Part shown: in pieces, positions 30,081 to 38,540 of the stretch
How the letters are laid out: each line of letters opens with the position of its first letter
Numbering within the stretch: the first letter of the stretch is position 1
DNA from: DATBLE01 sp963837265
Lineage (GTDB): Bacteria; Actinomycetota; Thermoleophilia; Gaiellales; Gaiellaceae
Direction of reading: 5' to 3'
Assembly (NCBI GenBank): GCA_963837265.1
Contig: CAWIMQ010000001.1
Span: 806,001 to 870,000, forward strand
Length of the DNA stretch: 64,000 bases
The notes under the pieces: generated by a model
Databases searched by the model: none
What the model saw: the letters and a program-made list of their open reading frames with translations, nothing else
Told to the model about the DNA's origin: nothing
Program-made: the position numbers and the translations under genes

Positions 30081-33000
30081 ATGTCCTTGGGAGAACCGGT
30101 GGCGTCCACGAAGGGATCCGCAGGCAACACCCACTCCGGTCTCGATCAGAACGGCGAGACCTCGGTGGGCGAGGAGGTCGTGAACACGATCGTCGACGAC
30201 GCGACGTCGGTCGGCGTCGAGCGCTTCTTCACGATCCCCGGTCGAGACCCCTTCGAGGAGGTCGACTGGGAGCTGCGCGAGGCCTTCATCCCCGGAAAGG
30301 ACAAGGCCGTCTTCGACCAGAAGGGGGTCGAGTTCCCGAAGTTCTGGTCGCAGACGGCGACCAACATCGTCGCGCAGAAGTACTTCCGCGGCCGCCTGGG
30401 CTCGCCCGAGCGCGAGTCGAGCGTGAAGCAGATGATCGGGCGCGTCGTCGACACGGTGGGCGCCTGGGGCCGCGCCGGCGGGTACTTCGCCTCCGACGAG
30501 GAGGCCGACACGTTCGAGGCCGAGCTGAAGGCGATCCTCGTCAACCAGTACGCCTCCTTCAACTCCCCGGTCTGGTTCAACGTCGGCTTCGAGGAGAAGC
30601 CGCAGTGCTCGGCGTGCCAGCCGTACGACGCGCTGGTCTCGACGCCGGACGGCATGGTGCAGATCGGCGAACTGGTCGAGAGCGGGCAGATCGGCCGCGA
30701 GGTCTACGACGCCGGCGGCGTGACGCGCATCGTCGCCGTCAAGCACAACGGCCGGAAGCCGGTCTACCGTGTCACGCTCCGGAACGGCCAGTGGATCGAG
30801 GCCACGCCGGACCACGTCGTCAAGGCCGTCCACGAGCGGCGCACCGAGCCGGAGTGGCTCCGCGTCGACCAGCTCGTGCCCGGCATGCGGATGCATCTTC
30901 ATCCGCATCGCGCGAAGGTCGCCGGCCGTGTTCTCGTGGGCGTCGGCGCCGAGAGCTGGGAGGACGATCCCGCCGAGGCCGACGAGGTCGCGGTCGCCGA
31001 GGCCGCGCTCGCCGGCTGGCTTCAGGCCGACGGATTCGTCGGCCGATACGAGGGAACGAACCGCTCGCTGACGATCGAGTTCCAGGTCGCCAACGACGAC
31101 GAGCGTGCATGGGTGCTCGAGAACCTCGACGTCGCGCTCCCGGATGTGCACCGGCACGAGCGCGACGTCCTGCGCGAGGACGGATCCGTCTCCTGCCGGC
31201 GCATCCGGCTCTACGGGGAGGTGCTGCGGGACTTCGTCGAGCGGTGGGATCTGCTGGCACGCGGCACGGAGATCAGGGTTCCGGGCTGCCTGTGGACGGC
31301 GTCCGGCGACGAGATCGCCGCCTATCTCCGCAGCGTCTTCCAGGCCGACGGCTATGTCACCGTCCGCCGCGAAGGTGGCTCGGAGAGCGGCAGGATCGCG
31401 TTCGCGGTCATCGGTGAGCGATGGGCCGAGGACGTCCAGCTTCTCCTCAACGTGCTCGGTATCTACTCGCGCCTGACGCTCAAGCGCGAGAGACGCTCCG
31501 ACCGTCACGACCTCCACGAGGTCGCCGTCAGCATCGGCTCCGAGCGCGCCCTCTTCGCCGAGCTGATCGGCTTCGTCTCGCGCGAGAAGCAGGAGAAGCT
31601 GCTCGAGTCGATGTCCCTGCGCGATCCGAAGCACTGCCCCGATCTGCGCGAAGAGGAGATCGTCTCGATCGATTTCGTCGGCCTGGACGACGTCTACGAC
31701 ATCCAGACCGAGTCGGGTGAGTACCTGACCAACAACATCGCGGTCCACAACTGCTTCATCCTCTCGATCGACGACTCGATGGAGTCGATCCTCGACTGGA
31801 TCCGCCGCGAGGGGATCATCTTCCGTGGCGGCTCCGGCTCCGGTGTCAACCTGTCGCGGCTCCGCTCGTCGAAGGAGCAGCTCTCCAAGGGCGGCTACGC
31901 CTCCGGGCCGGTCTCGTTCATGCGCGGCGCCGACGCGTCCGCCGGCACGATCAAGTCGGGTGGGAAGACCAGGCGCGCGGCGAAGATGGTCGTGCTCGAC
32001 GTCGACCACCCGGACATCGAGGAGTTCATCTGGTGCAAGGCGCACGAGGAGGAGAAGGCGCGCGTCCTCGAGGCGGCCGGCTACGACATGTCGCTCGACT
32101 CGCCGGACTGGGCCTCGATCCAGTACCAGAACGCGAACAACTCGGTGCGCGTCACCGACGCCTTCATGGAGGCGGCGACGTCGGGCGCAGAGTGGAGCCT
32201 GACCGCGAGAACCGACGGGACCGTCGTCCAGACGGTGGACGCGCGCGGCCTGCTGAGGCAGATCGCCGAGGCGGCCTGGAAGTGCGCCGACCCGGGCGTG
32301 CAATACGACACCACAATTAACGCATGGCATACGTGCCCGAATTCAGGCCGTATCAATGCATCTAATCCCTGTTCCGAATATATGCACTTGGATGATAGTG
32401 CGTGCAATTTGGCATCACTGAATCTCATGAAGTTCCGCCGCGAGGACGGCGAGCTCGACGTCGACGGGCTCCAGCACGCGGTCGACGTCGTCTTCCTCGC
32501 GCAGGAGATCCTGGTCGGCTACTCGTCCTACCCGACGCCCGAGATCGAGCGCAACGCGAAGGCCTACCGCGAGCTCGGGCTCGGCTACGCGAACCTCGGC
32601 GCGCTCCTGATGGCGCGCGGTCTGCCGTACGACTCCGACGAAGGCCGCGCCTACGCGGCGGCGATCACTGCGCTGATGACCGGCCGCGCCTACCGCAAGT
32701 CGGCCGAGGTCGCGGCGCGCATGGGGCCGTTCGCCGGCTACCGTCCGAACGCGGCGGCGATGCTGAACGTGATCGCGAAGCATCGGGCGGCGGTCGGCAA
32801 CATCCAGCACGCGGCGTCGGTGCCGTCCGATCTGCTCTCGGCGGGACGGCAGGCCTGGGACGACGCGTTCGATCTCGGCGAGGTGCACGGATTCCGCAAC
32901 TCGCAGGCGACGGTTCTCGCACCCACGGGCTGCCTGGTCGGCGACAGCCTCGTCTCGACGAGCCGCGGGCTCGTCCGCCTCCGGACGCTCGGCGATCCCG

Positions 33001-35312
33001 ACGGAGGGAAATGGCAGGACCTCGACGTCGTGGTCGCCACCGACGAGGGGCCGCGGCAGGCGACGCAGTTCTACGTCAACGGCTTCGAGCAGGTCGTCTC
33101 GGTCGAGACCGGCCGCGGCTACCGCATCCAGGGGACGCCGACGCACCGGGTCAAGGTCGTCGACGCCGACGGGACCTGGGCCTGGAAGCGCTTCGCTGAG
33201 ATCGCCGAGGGCGACCGCGTCCCGGTGATGCTCGGTGGCCTGGTCGGCGACCCGGTCGAGGTGACGCTCCCGCCGCTCGGCGAGCTGCACTGGAACGCCG
33301 ACTTCCGCACGCACGTCCCGAGGACGTTGACGCCGGACCTGGCCGAGCTCGTCGGCTACTTCATGGGTGACGGGTCGCTGCACGCGAAGGGGCTGCGCTT
33401 CTGCGTCACGGCAGGCGACCCGGACGTCGTCGACCGCCTCGTGGCGCTCGGCGACGAGCTCTTCGGGCTTGCGGCGCACGTCCACGACCGGGAGGGCTAC
33501 GTCGAGGTCTCGCTCCACTCCGTGCCGCTCGCGCTGTGGTGGGAGGCATGCGGCTTCGCGAAGCTCCCGCCCGCGGCCGACCATTCCGGCAAGGGTTGGC
33601 ATGCGCACATCCCGGACGCGATCCTGCACACGAACGACCGCGACGTGTATCGCGCGTTCGTCCGCGGCCTCTTCGAGGTCGACGGGACGACGAACAACGG
33701 GTACGTCTCCTGGAGCACGGTCACGGAGAGCTTCAGCCGCGACGTCCAGACGTTGCTGCTCGCGCTGGGCTTCTTCACGACGCGGAAGGTCGACGACGGC
33801 GGCTCGAGCTGGGGCCCGCACGATCGGTTCGTCCTGCGCCTGCTCAACGTCGCGGTCTCCGACGACTACGTCGAGGAGATCGGCTTCATCTCGTCGCGTA
33901 AGGGTGAGTCGCTGCTCCACGGCGGGCACCGGCAAGCATCTCGCTACGACCACATCCCGGTCAGCCGCGAGCTCGTCGACGAGCTCGCGCCGGAGAACGA
34001 CCAGCTCCGCAAGACGATGCTGATGGCGCTCGCGCGGCGTGGAGACGTCTCCGGGCGGGCGGCGACCGAGCTCCTGTCCCGGACCGAGGACCCTCAGCTC
34101 GACTGCCTGCTCGGCTTCTACTACGACACCGTCGCAAGCGTGGAGACCCTCGACGATCAGCCGACCTTCGATCTCTCGGTGCCGGACAACGTCACCTACG
34201 TGGCCAACGGCTTCGTCAGCCACAACACGATCAGCTTCATGATGGATTGCGACACGACCGGCGTCGAGCCCGACTTCTCGCTCGTCAAGTCGAAGAAGCT
34301 GGTCGGCGGCGGCGAGATCACGATCGTGAACAAGACCGTGCCGATGGCGCTCGACAAGCTCGGCTACGCGCCGGGCGAGGTCGAGGAGGTCGTCGCCTAC
34401 ATCGACGAGCGGAACTCGATCGTCGGCGCCCCGTACGTGAAGCCCGCCCACTTCCCGGTGTTCGACTGCGCGATCGGCGACCGGGCGATCCACTACTCCG
34501 GGCACGTGAAGATGATGGGCGCCGTCCAGCCGTTCATCTCGGGGGCAATTTCGAAGACCGTGAACCTGCCAGAGCAGGCGACCGTCGACGAGGTCGCCCA
34601 GCTGATCGCCGACGCGTGGCGCCTGGGCGTGAAGGCGATCGCGATCTACCGCGACAACTGCAAGGTCGCGCAGCCGCTGGCCGGCAAGAAGGAGGGGCAG
34701 CTGCCGGCAATCCCGCCGACGCCGCTCACGCAACGACGCCGGCTGCCGGAGGACCGCACGGAGGTCGGGCGCAAGTTCCGCGTCGGCGAGTACGAGGGCT
34801 ACATCCACGTCGGCCTGTACGAGGACGGCAGCCCCGGCGACATCTTCGTCGACATCGCCAAGGACGGAACGACGATGGCCGGCCTGATGAACTCGCTGAT
34901 GATCGCGGTCTCGATGGGGCTGCAGTACGGCGTCCCGCCGGAGGTCTACGTCTCGAAGCTCTCGCACATGCGCTTCGAGCCGTCCGGCCTGACGAACGAC
35001 GCGGACATCCGCGCGGCGAAGTCGATCGTCGACTACATCTTCCGCTGGTTCGGCAAGAAGTTCCTCACCGCCGACCAGCAGGAGGAGGCCGGCATCCTCT
35101 CGCCCGAGGTGAAGGCCCGGCTGGCCGAGCGCTATGCGAACGGCGACGACGTCGCTCCCGTCACCCCGGCCGAGTTGCCCCCGGCGGGCCAGACCGCCCT
35201 CTTCAACTCGTGGGAGGACGCGGTCGAGTGCGCCCGCTGCGGCGGCCGGATGGTGCGCACCGGCTCGTGCTACACGTGCAGGGATTGCGGGACGAACACC
35301 GGCTGCTCGTAA
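30081..35312 (+). CDS. nrdJ: adenosylcobalamin-dependent (class II) ribonucleotide reductase with two inteins
   Basis: The primary product is 1743 residues from ATG 30081 (GGGAGGAAC site). Two inteins of 379 and 432 residues leave an enzyme of 932 residues, normal for NrdJ. It makes deoxyribonucleotides from ribonucleotides using coenzyme B12. Seen in the exons: NSPVWFNVGF, PQCSA|CFILSIDDSM (first intein site), the active-site loop NPCSEYMHLDDSACNLASLN with the thiyl-radical Cys and the catalytic Asn and Glu, VLAPTG|TISFMMDCDTTG (second intein site), and a Cys-rich tail (CARCGG ... CYTCRDCGTNTGCS) that delivers electrons. Intein splicing must work for the cell to use it. No B12 riboswitch or NrdR box is obvious upstream. 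Confidence 0.96.
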   Translation: MSLGEPVASTKGSAGNTHSGLDQNGETSVGEEVVNTIVDDATSVGVERFFTIPGRDPFEEVDWELREAFIPGKDKAVFDQKGVEFPKFWSQTATNIVAQKYFRGRLGSPERESSVKQMIGRVVDTVGAWGRAGGYFASDEEADTFEAELKAILVNQYASFNSPVWFNVGFEEKPQCSACQPYDALVSTPDGMVQIGELVESGQIGREVYDAGGVTRIVAVKHNGRKPVYRVTLRNGQWIEATPDHVVKAVHERRTEPEWLRVDQLVPGMRMHLHPHRAKVAGRVLVGVGAESWEDDPAEADEVAVAEAALAGWLQADGFVGRYEGTNRSLTIEFQVANDDERAWVLENLDVALPDVHRHERDVLREDGSVSCRRIRLYGEVLRDFVERWDLLARGTEIRVPGCLWTASGDEIAAYLRSVFQADGYVTVRREGGSESGRIAFAVIGERWAEDVQLLLNVLGIYSRLTLKRERRSDRHDLHEVAVSIGSERALFAELIGFVSREKQEKLLESMSLRDPKHCPDLREEEIVSIDFVGLDDVYDIQTESGEYLTNNIAVHNCFILSIDDSMESILDWIRREGIIFRGGSGSGVNLSRLRSSKEQLSKGGYASGPVSFMRGADASAGTIKSGGKTRRAAKMVVLDVDHPDIEEFIWCKAHEEEKARVLEAAGYDMSLDSPDWASIQYQNANNSVRVTDAFMEAATSGAEWSLTARTDGTVVQTVDARGLLRQIAEAAWKCADPGVQYDTTINAWHTCPNSGRINASNPCSEYMHLDDSACNLASLNLMKFRREDGELDVDGLQHAVDVVFLAQEILVGYSSYPTPEIERNAKAYRELGLGYANLGALLMARGLPYDSDEGRAYAAAITALMTGRAYRKSAEVAARMGPFAGYRPNAAAMLNVIAKHRAAVGNIQHAASVPSDLLSAGRQAWDDAFDLGEVHGFRNSQATVLAPTGCLVGDSLVSTSRGLVRLRTLGDPDGGKWQDLDVVVATDEGPRQATQFYVNGFEQVVSVETGRGYRIQGTPTHRVKVVDADGTWAWKRFAEIAEGDRVPVMLGGLVGDPVEVTLPPLGELHWNADFRTHVPRTLTPDLAELVGYFMGDGSLHAKGLRFCVTAGDPDVVDRLVALGDELFGLAAHVHDREGYVEVSLHSVPLALWWEACGFAKLPPAADHSGKGWHAHIPDAILHTNDRDVYRAFVRGLFEVDGTTNNGYVSWSTVTESFSRDVQTLLLALGFFTTRKVDDGGSSWGPHDRFVLRLLNVAVSDDYVEEIGFISSRKGESLLHGGHRQASRYDHIPVSRELVDELAPENDQLRKTMLMALARRGDVSGRAATELLSRTEDPQLDCLLGFYYDTVASVETLDDQPTFDLSVPDNVTYVANGFVSHNTISFMMDCDTTGVEPDFSLVKSKKLVGGGEITIVNKTVPMALDKLGYAPGEVEEVVAYIDERNSIVGAPYVKPAHFPVFDCAIGDRAIHYSGHVKMMGAVQPFISGAISKTVNLPEQATVDEVAQLIADAWRLGVKAIAIYRDNCKVAQPLAGKKEGQLPAIPPTPLTQRRRLPEDRTEVGRKFRVGEYEGYIHVGLYEDGSPGDIFVDIAKDGTTMAGLMNSLMIAVSMGLQYGVPPEVYVSKLSHMRFEPSGLTNDADIRAAKSIVDYIFRWFGKKFLTADQQEEAGILSPEVKARLAERYANGDDVAPVTPAELPPAGQTALFNSWEDAVECARCGGRMVRTGSCYTCRDCGTNTGCS
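30615..31751 (+). other. intein 1 in nrdJ (LAGLIDADG type)
   Basis: 379 residues from Cys (CQPYDALVSTPDG) to Asn (TNNIAVHN), followed by Cys as the +1 residue. Block A (ALVSTPDGMVQIGEL), block B (WIEATPDHVV), block F (DDVYDIQTESGEYLTN) and block G are present. Two dodecapeptide motifs (LAGWLQADG and YLRSVFQADG) show a LAGLIDADG homing endonuclease with both acidic residues. It sits between QCSA and CFILS of the reductase. It looks intact for splicing and possibly for homing. Confidence 0.95.
32303..32433 (+). other. AT-rich patch in nrdJ exon, centred on NPC|SEY
   Basis: About 130 bp at roughly 46% GC, with third codon positions near 43% GC, inside an exon whose other codons end almost always in G or C. 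It encodes the catalytic loop without any unusual amino acid. The midpoint (32368) falls within a few bases of the NPC/SEY codon junction (32372/32373), an intein insertion point in other class II reductases. A gene-conversion tract from a low-GC donor is the likely cause. Confidence 0.85.
32931..34226 (+). other. intein 2 in nrdJ (LAGLIDADG type)
   Basis: 432 residues from Cys (CLVGDSLVSTSRG) to Asn (NGFVSHN), followed by Thr as the +1 residue. Block A, block B (RIQGTPTHRVKVVD, with the TxxH histidine) and blocks F/G (PTFDLSVPDNVTYVANGFVSHN minus its last residues) are recognisable. The endonuclease motifs are LVGYFMGDG and FVRGLFEVDG. It interrupts VLAPTG|TISFMM, next to a substrate/phosphate-binding loop of the reductase. 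It differs from intein 1, so the two were gained separately. Confidence 0.95.
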
Positions 35313-35359
35313 TGACCGAGCGCTTCACCAGCGAGACCTCAGAGCTCCTGACAGATTGA
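35312..35359 (+). CDS. 15-codon ORF overlapping the nrdJ stop
   Basis: An ATG overlaps the nrdJ TAA (TAATG) and encodes MTERFTSETSELLTD. The overlap is typical of a coupled downstream gene, so this may be the stump of a gene whose rest was lost. It may also be chance. Confidence 0.3.
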   Translation: MTERFTSETSELLTD

Positions 35360-35864
35360 GCTTGGATGGAAGCCGGCGTGCTGCCCCGCCGTGGGTGGTC
35401 CGAACCAGGTGGTGAGCGCGTCAGGGAGCCCCGCGTGGGTGTGGTTTCTTCCCCACGCGGGTCCGCCGGGGCGAATGAGCTCGGCGGTGGGAGCAGGGAC
35501 CCGCACCGACGACCGGAAGCTCCCAGATGCCGACGTGTCTGGCGTTGATCAGCTGAACCCGATCCACCCACTGAGTGATCCAACGTGGTCCTCCCGTCAG
35601 GAGGCGACAGAGAGACGAGCCCTGCTCGAAACCCGCCAAAACCCCGACCGCCATGACCCGCCGAGCCCGCAGATCGTCAACTTGACCCACCGGCCCTCCA
35701 GGGAAGGGGGTCAACCGTCGCGAGTGGCGGCGGCGACCGCGTCTCCGACCGCGGCTGGATCGTGGTCCCGCCGTGCGCGACGCCGTGGGCGGGGCGGAGC
35801 GTTTGACAGCGGCTGCCCGGGCTGCGAAGGTTGGCCGGAAAGGTCACGCCGAAGAGGAGGCGCC
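35360..35864. other. 505-bp non-coding stretch with stem-loops
   Basis: No gene is supported. Two structures stand out: a perfect 10-bp stem with a 12-base loop at 35430-35461 (CCCGCGTGGG/CCCACGCGGG) and a TTGACCC/GGGTCAA hairpin at 35682-35714. A TTGACA box at 35804-35809 could be part of the TOMM operon promoter. The texture (many short palindromes, no frame) recalls the non-coding part of an insertion sequence. Confidence 0.5.
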
Positions 35865-36239
35865 ATGCCTTCAGCTCGTCGCTCGTCCCCGCGGCCGGGA
35901 CCCCAGCCCATTCCTCCGCGTCCGGCGCCGGATCGAGCGCTGCCTCTGAAGACGACGATCGCGGAGCTCGCGGGCGCCGCCCAGGCGCGCACGCTGACGC
36001 AGACCGCCCGAACCCTGACGAAGGGCGATCTCGTCGCGCTTGCGGAAGGACGGATCACGCGGTCGGCGCAGGCGTTGACGCTGCGAGACATCGCTTCGAT
36101 CAGGCAGGTATTTGTCACCGGGGTCGCCGTCGGCGGCATCCGGCCGACGCCGGGCTGCTGCTGTTGCTGCAGCGATCCGTGTTGCTGCTGTTGCTGCGCC
36201 GCGTCTGTCGAGCACGAGCACCTCGCCGCTTCGGCGTAG
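35865..36239 (+). CDS. TOMM/LAP precursor peptide with polycysteine core
   Basis: 124 residues from ATG 35865 with a GAGGAGG site. The leader is long: a Pro/Arg-rich start, then a helical region (TTIAELAGAAQARTL, LTKGDLVALAEGRIT, LTLRDIASIRQVF) ending at VAVGG (residue 91), a possible double-Gly cleavage site. The core follows: five Cys, Ser-Asp-Pro, six Cys, then AASVEHEHLAASA. Clustered Cys and Ser next to cyclodehydratase and dehydrogenase genes identify a substrate for thiazole/oxazole formation, as in streptolysin-S-like toxins, though the leader resembles none I can name. The product would be a highly heterocyclised peptide; its activity is unknown. Confidence 0.88.
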   Translation: MPSARRSSPRPGPQPIPPRPAPDRALPLKTTIAELAGAAQARTLTQTARTLTKGDLVALAEGRITRSAQALTLRDIASIRQVFVTGVAVGGIRPTPGCCCCCSDPCCCCCCAASVEHEHLAASA

Positions 36240-36254
36240 GCCGAGGAGGCGACG

Positions 36255-37235
36255 ATAGAGGTCGAGAGCAAGCGCGCCGCCGCGGAGCCACTGCGCGCGC
36301 TCCCGCTCGAGAGGATCGCGGGCGACGCCGGCGTCACGCTGCGGCGCGGCGTCACGACGGTACGGATCGAGGGCGATGGTGCGGAGGAGGTCGTCGGCGC
36401 CGTGCTCGAGCTCGCCGGAGGAGAGCCGGCGAGCGAGGACGAGATCGTCGCGCACTTCGGGCCGGAGGCGGAGAGCTCGATCCGGGCGCTCGTGCGGGAG
36501 CTGCGCGCGCGGCGGCTGCTCGTCCCGGCCGGGGCGGACGGGGAGCCCGCGCCGGAGTCGCCGCTCGATGTCTTCCACTGGCACTTCGACCTCCCGGACG
36601 AGCCGTCGTCGTCTCGGCCGCGGGACGAGCCTCTCACTCTCGGCGGCGAGAACGCGACCGCCGCCCGGCTGCGCGGTCTCCTCGACGAAGCCGGTTTCCG
36701 CGCCGTGTCCACCGTCCCGGAGCCGGTGGTTCCCGCGGGGATGAGCATCGTCGCGGCCGTGTCCGAGACAGGGTTCGGGCCGCTGCGCGCCTGGAACGCG
36801 CTCTGCCTCGAGCACGGGGTGCCGTTTCTGCCGGTCGCGATCGCCGACCTCGTCGTCTTCGTGGGGCCGCTCGTCGTGCGCGGGGAGACGGGCTGCTTCG
36901 AGTGCTTCCTGCGCCGCCGCTACTCGAACCTCGACGAGGCCGCCGTGCGTGAGCCGCTCGAGCTCGATCTGCGCGAGGATCACGTGGTCGCGCTCCATCC
37001 CGCGATCTCGGCGGTCGCGGCCGGCGCGGCCGCGCTGGAGCTGACGCGTTTCTTCCTGCCGTGGCAGGTTGGGAGCGAGGCGGGGTACGTGCGCACCTTC
37101 AACCTGCTCGGCGCCGTCTTCGCGCGTCGCCGCGTGCTCAAGGTTCCGCGCTGCCCGGCCTGCGGCGGCGCGAGGCAGCGTCCGCCGACGTCGGTGGAGC
37201 GGGCCGACCTGGACGGTGCCGGCCAACACCGTTAG
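36255..37235 (+). CDS. TOMM leader-peptide-binding E1-like protein (C protein)
   Basis: Up to 326 residues. The N-terminus (ALPLERIAGDAGVTLRRG, VRIEGDGAEEVVGAVLELAG) looks like the winged-helix RRE that holds the leader. An E1-like region follows, with a zinc tetrathiolate formed by CFEC (GETGCFECFLRRRYSNL) and CPAC near the end. Such proteins present the precursor to YcaO. The frame is the same as the precursor's, separated only by its TAG. The first canonical start is GTG 36402, which would remove most of the RRE. An ATA at 36255 lies five bases after GAGGAGG and would give the full domain, so a non-standard start is likely. It overlaps ycaO by 20 bp. Confidence 0.85.
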   Translation: MEVESKRAAAEPLRALPLERIAGDAGVTLRRGVTTVRIEGDGAEEVVGAVLELAGGEPASEDEIVAHFGPEAESSIRALVRELRARRLLVPAGADGEPAPESPLDVFHWHFDLPDEPSSSRPRDEPLTLGGENATAARLRGLLDEAGFRAVSTVPEPVVPAGMSIVAAVSETGFGPLRAWNALCLEHGVPFLPVAIADLVVFVGPLVVRGETGCFECFLRRRYSNLDEAAVREPLELDLREDHVVALHPAISAVAAGAAALELTRFFLPWQVGSEAGYVRTFNLLGAVFARRRVLKVPRCPACGGARQRPPTSVERADLDGAGQHR

Positions 37236-38535
37236 GCCGCGGCTCGCGGCGGCCGCCGCCGACCTGGTCGATGCCGAGGTCGGCATCGTCCGGTTCTCCG
37301 GCGTCACGAGGCGGCAGGCCGGCACGCCGCGCTTCTTCCACTTCTGGGCGCAGGCGGCCGACACGGGCGCGTTCGCCGGCCAACGCAACTTCGGCAGGAC
37401 GGGCGGCGCTGCGGCCGATCCTGAGCGTGCGCTGGCGAAGGCGCTTGGGGAGGCGGTCGAACGCTACTGCGCCGCGATCTACGACCGCGCCGAGCTGCCG
37501 CTGCGAACGGCCGCCGAAGCGGAGTTCCCGGTCGTCGAGCCGTCGCTCTTCGCGCTCAACGCCGCGCACCAGTACGCCGAGCCGGGCTTCTGGCTCGCCC
37601 CTTTCGACCGCGACACGCCCTGCCGCTGGGCTGCCGCGGTCGACGCGGTCTCGCACGAGCCGAGGCACGTTCCGGCCGCGATGGTCTACGTCCCGTACTT
37701 CTACGAGCGCGAGCGGGGGGAGCAGCCGATCGCGCAGCCGATCTCGACCGGGCTCGCCTGCCACGAATCCTTCGCCCGCGCGGCCGTCGCCGCCCTCTGC
37801 GAGGTCGTCGAGCGCGACGCGTTCACGGTCGTGTGGCAGGGGCGGGTGACGCCGCCGCGGATCGCCCGGGAGACGCTTCCGGACGACCTGCGCGAGCTCT
37901 GCGAGCGGTTCGAGCGGACAGGGTTCGAGCTGACGCTGCTCGATGTCACGCTCGACAACGGCGTGCCGACGGTCCTCGCCGTGTCGCGGCACCGCTCGCC
38001 CGAGTGCCCGGCCGTCGTGGTCGCCGCTGCCGCGAGCCTCGCAGCCGCGGACGCCGCCCGCAGCGCGCTCGAGGAGCTCGCGCACACCGGCAACTACTGC
38101 CAGGAGATCGTGCGCGGGCTCCCGCGGCTCACGAACGGCACCGACTCCGTGGTCGACCAGCGAAGCCACCTGAACTACTGGTGCGACCATGCGAACGCCC
38201 AGGGGATCGAGCTCCTCCTCGTGGGAGACGAGACCCAATTCGGGGAGCGGGACGGATGGGAGACCCGCAGCGTCGACGACGACCTTCGCGAGCTCGTCCG
38301 CAGGATCGACCAGACGGGGCACCGGCCGCTCCTCTGCGATCTCACCACCGAGGACGTCGCCACCCTCGGGCTCGCAGTCGTCCGCGCCGTCGTCCCCGGG
38401 TACCACCCGCTCGTCAGCGGCCACCGCCACCGCGCACTCGGCGGGCGGCGCCTCTGGGAGGTGCCGCAGCGCCTCGGCTACCCGGGCATTACGCCGCAGG
38501 CCGGTGACAACCCACTCCCGCACCCGTACCCGTAG
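37216..38535 (+). CDS. YcaO-domain cyclodehydratase (D protein)
   Basis: 439 residues from GTG 37216. YcaO enzymes use ATP to cyclise Cys and Ser/Thr of the precursor to azolines. The ATP/Mg motifs are present: KALGEAVERYCAAIYD, ALCEVVERDAF and SALEELAHTGNYCQE. The protein ends in PLPHPYP, the proline-rich C-terminus that is part of the active site of TOMM cyclodehydratases. Length and order are normal. It overlaps the leader-binding gene and is followed after five bases by the dehydrogenase gene, so the set is one operon. Confidence 0.95.
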   Translation: MPANTVRPRLAAAAADLVDAEVGIVRFSGVTRRQAGTPRFFHFWAQAADTGAFAGQRNFGRTGGAAADPERALAKALGEAVERYCAAIYDRAELPLRTAAEAEFPVVEPSLFALNAAHQYAEPGFWLAPFDRDTPCRWAAAVDAVSHEPRHVPAAMVYVPYFYERERGEQPIAQPISTGLACHESFARAAVAALCEVVERDAFTVVWQGRVTPPRIARETLPDDLRELCERFERTGFELTLLDVTLDNGVPTVLAVSRHRSPECPAVVVAAAASLAAADAARSALEELAHTGNYCQEIVRGLPRLTNGTDSVVDQRSHLNYWCDHANAQGIELLLVGDETQFGERDGWETRSVDDDLRELVRRIDQTGHRPLLCDLTTEDVATLGLAVVRAVVPGYHPLVSGHRHRALGGRRLWEVPQRLGYPGITPQAGDNPLPHPYP

Positions 38536-38540
38536 CGGCG

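Noticed and set aside
30063..34967. Very long - strand frames opposite nrdJ
   Set aside because: They mirror the codon bias of nrdJ, show no domain, and break exactly at the AT-rich patch, as expected of shadows.
35421..35714. A 97-residue - strand protein in the nrdJ-TOMM gap
   Set aside because: It has no recognisable domain, no ribosome site, and overlaps strong hairpins; composition fits chance.
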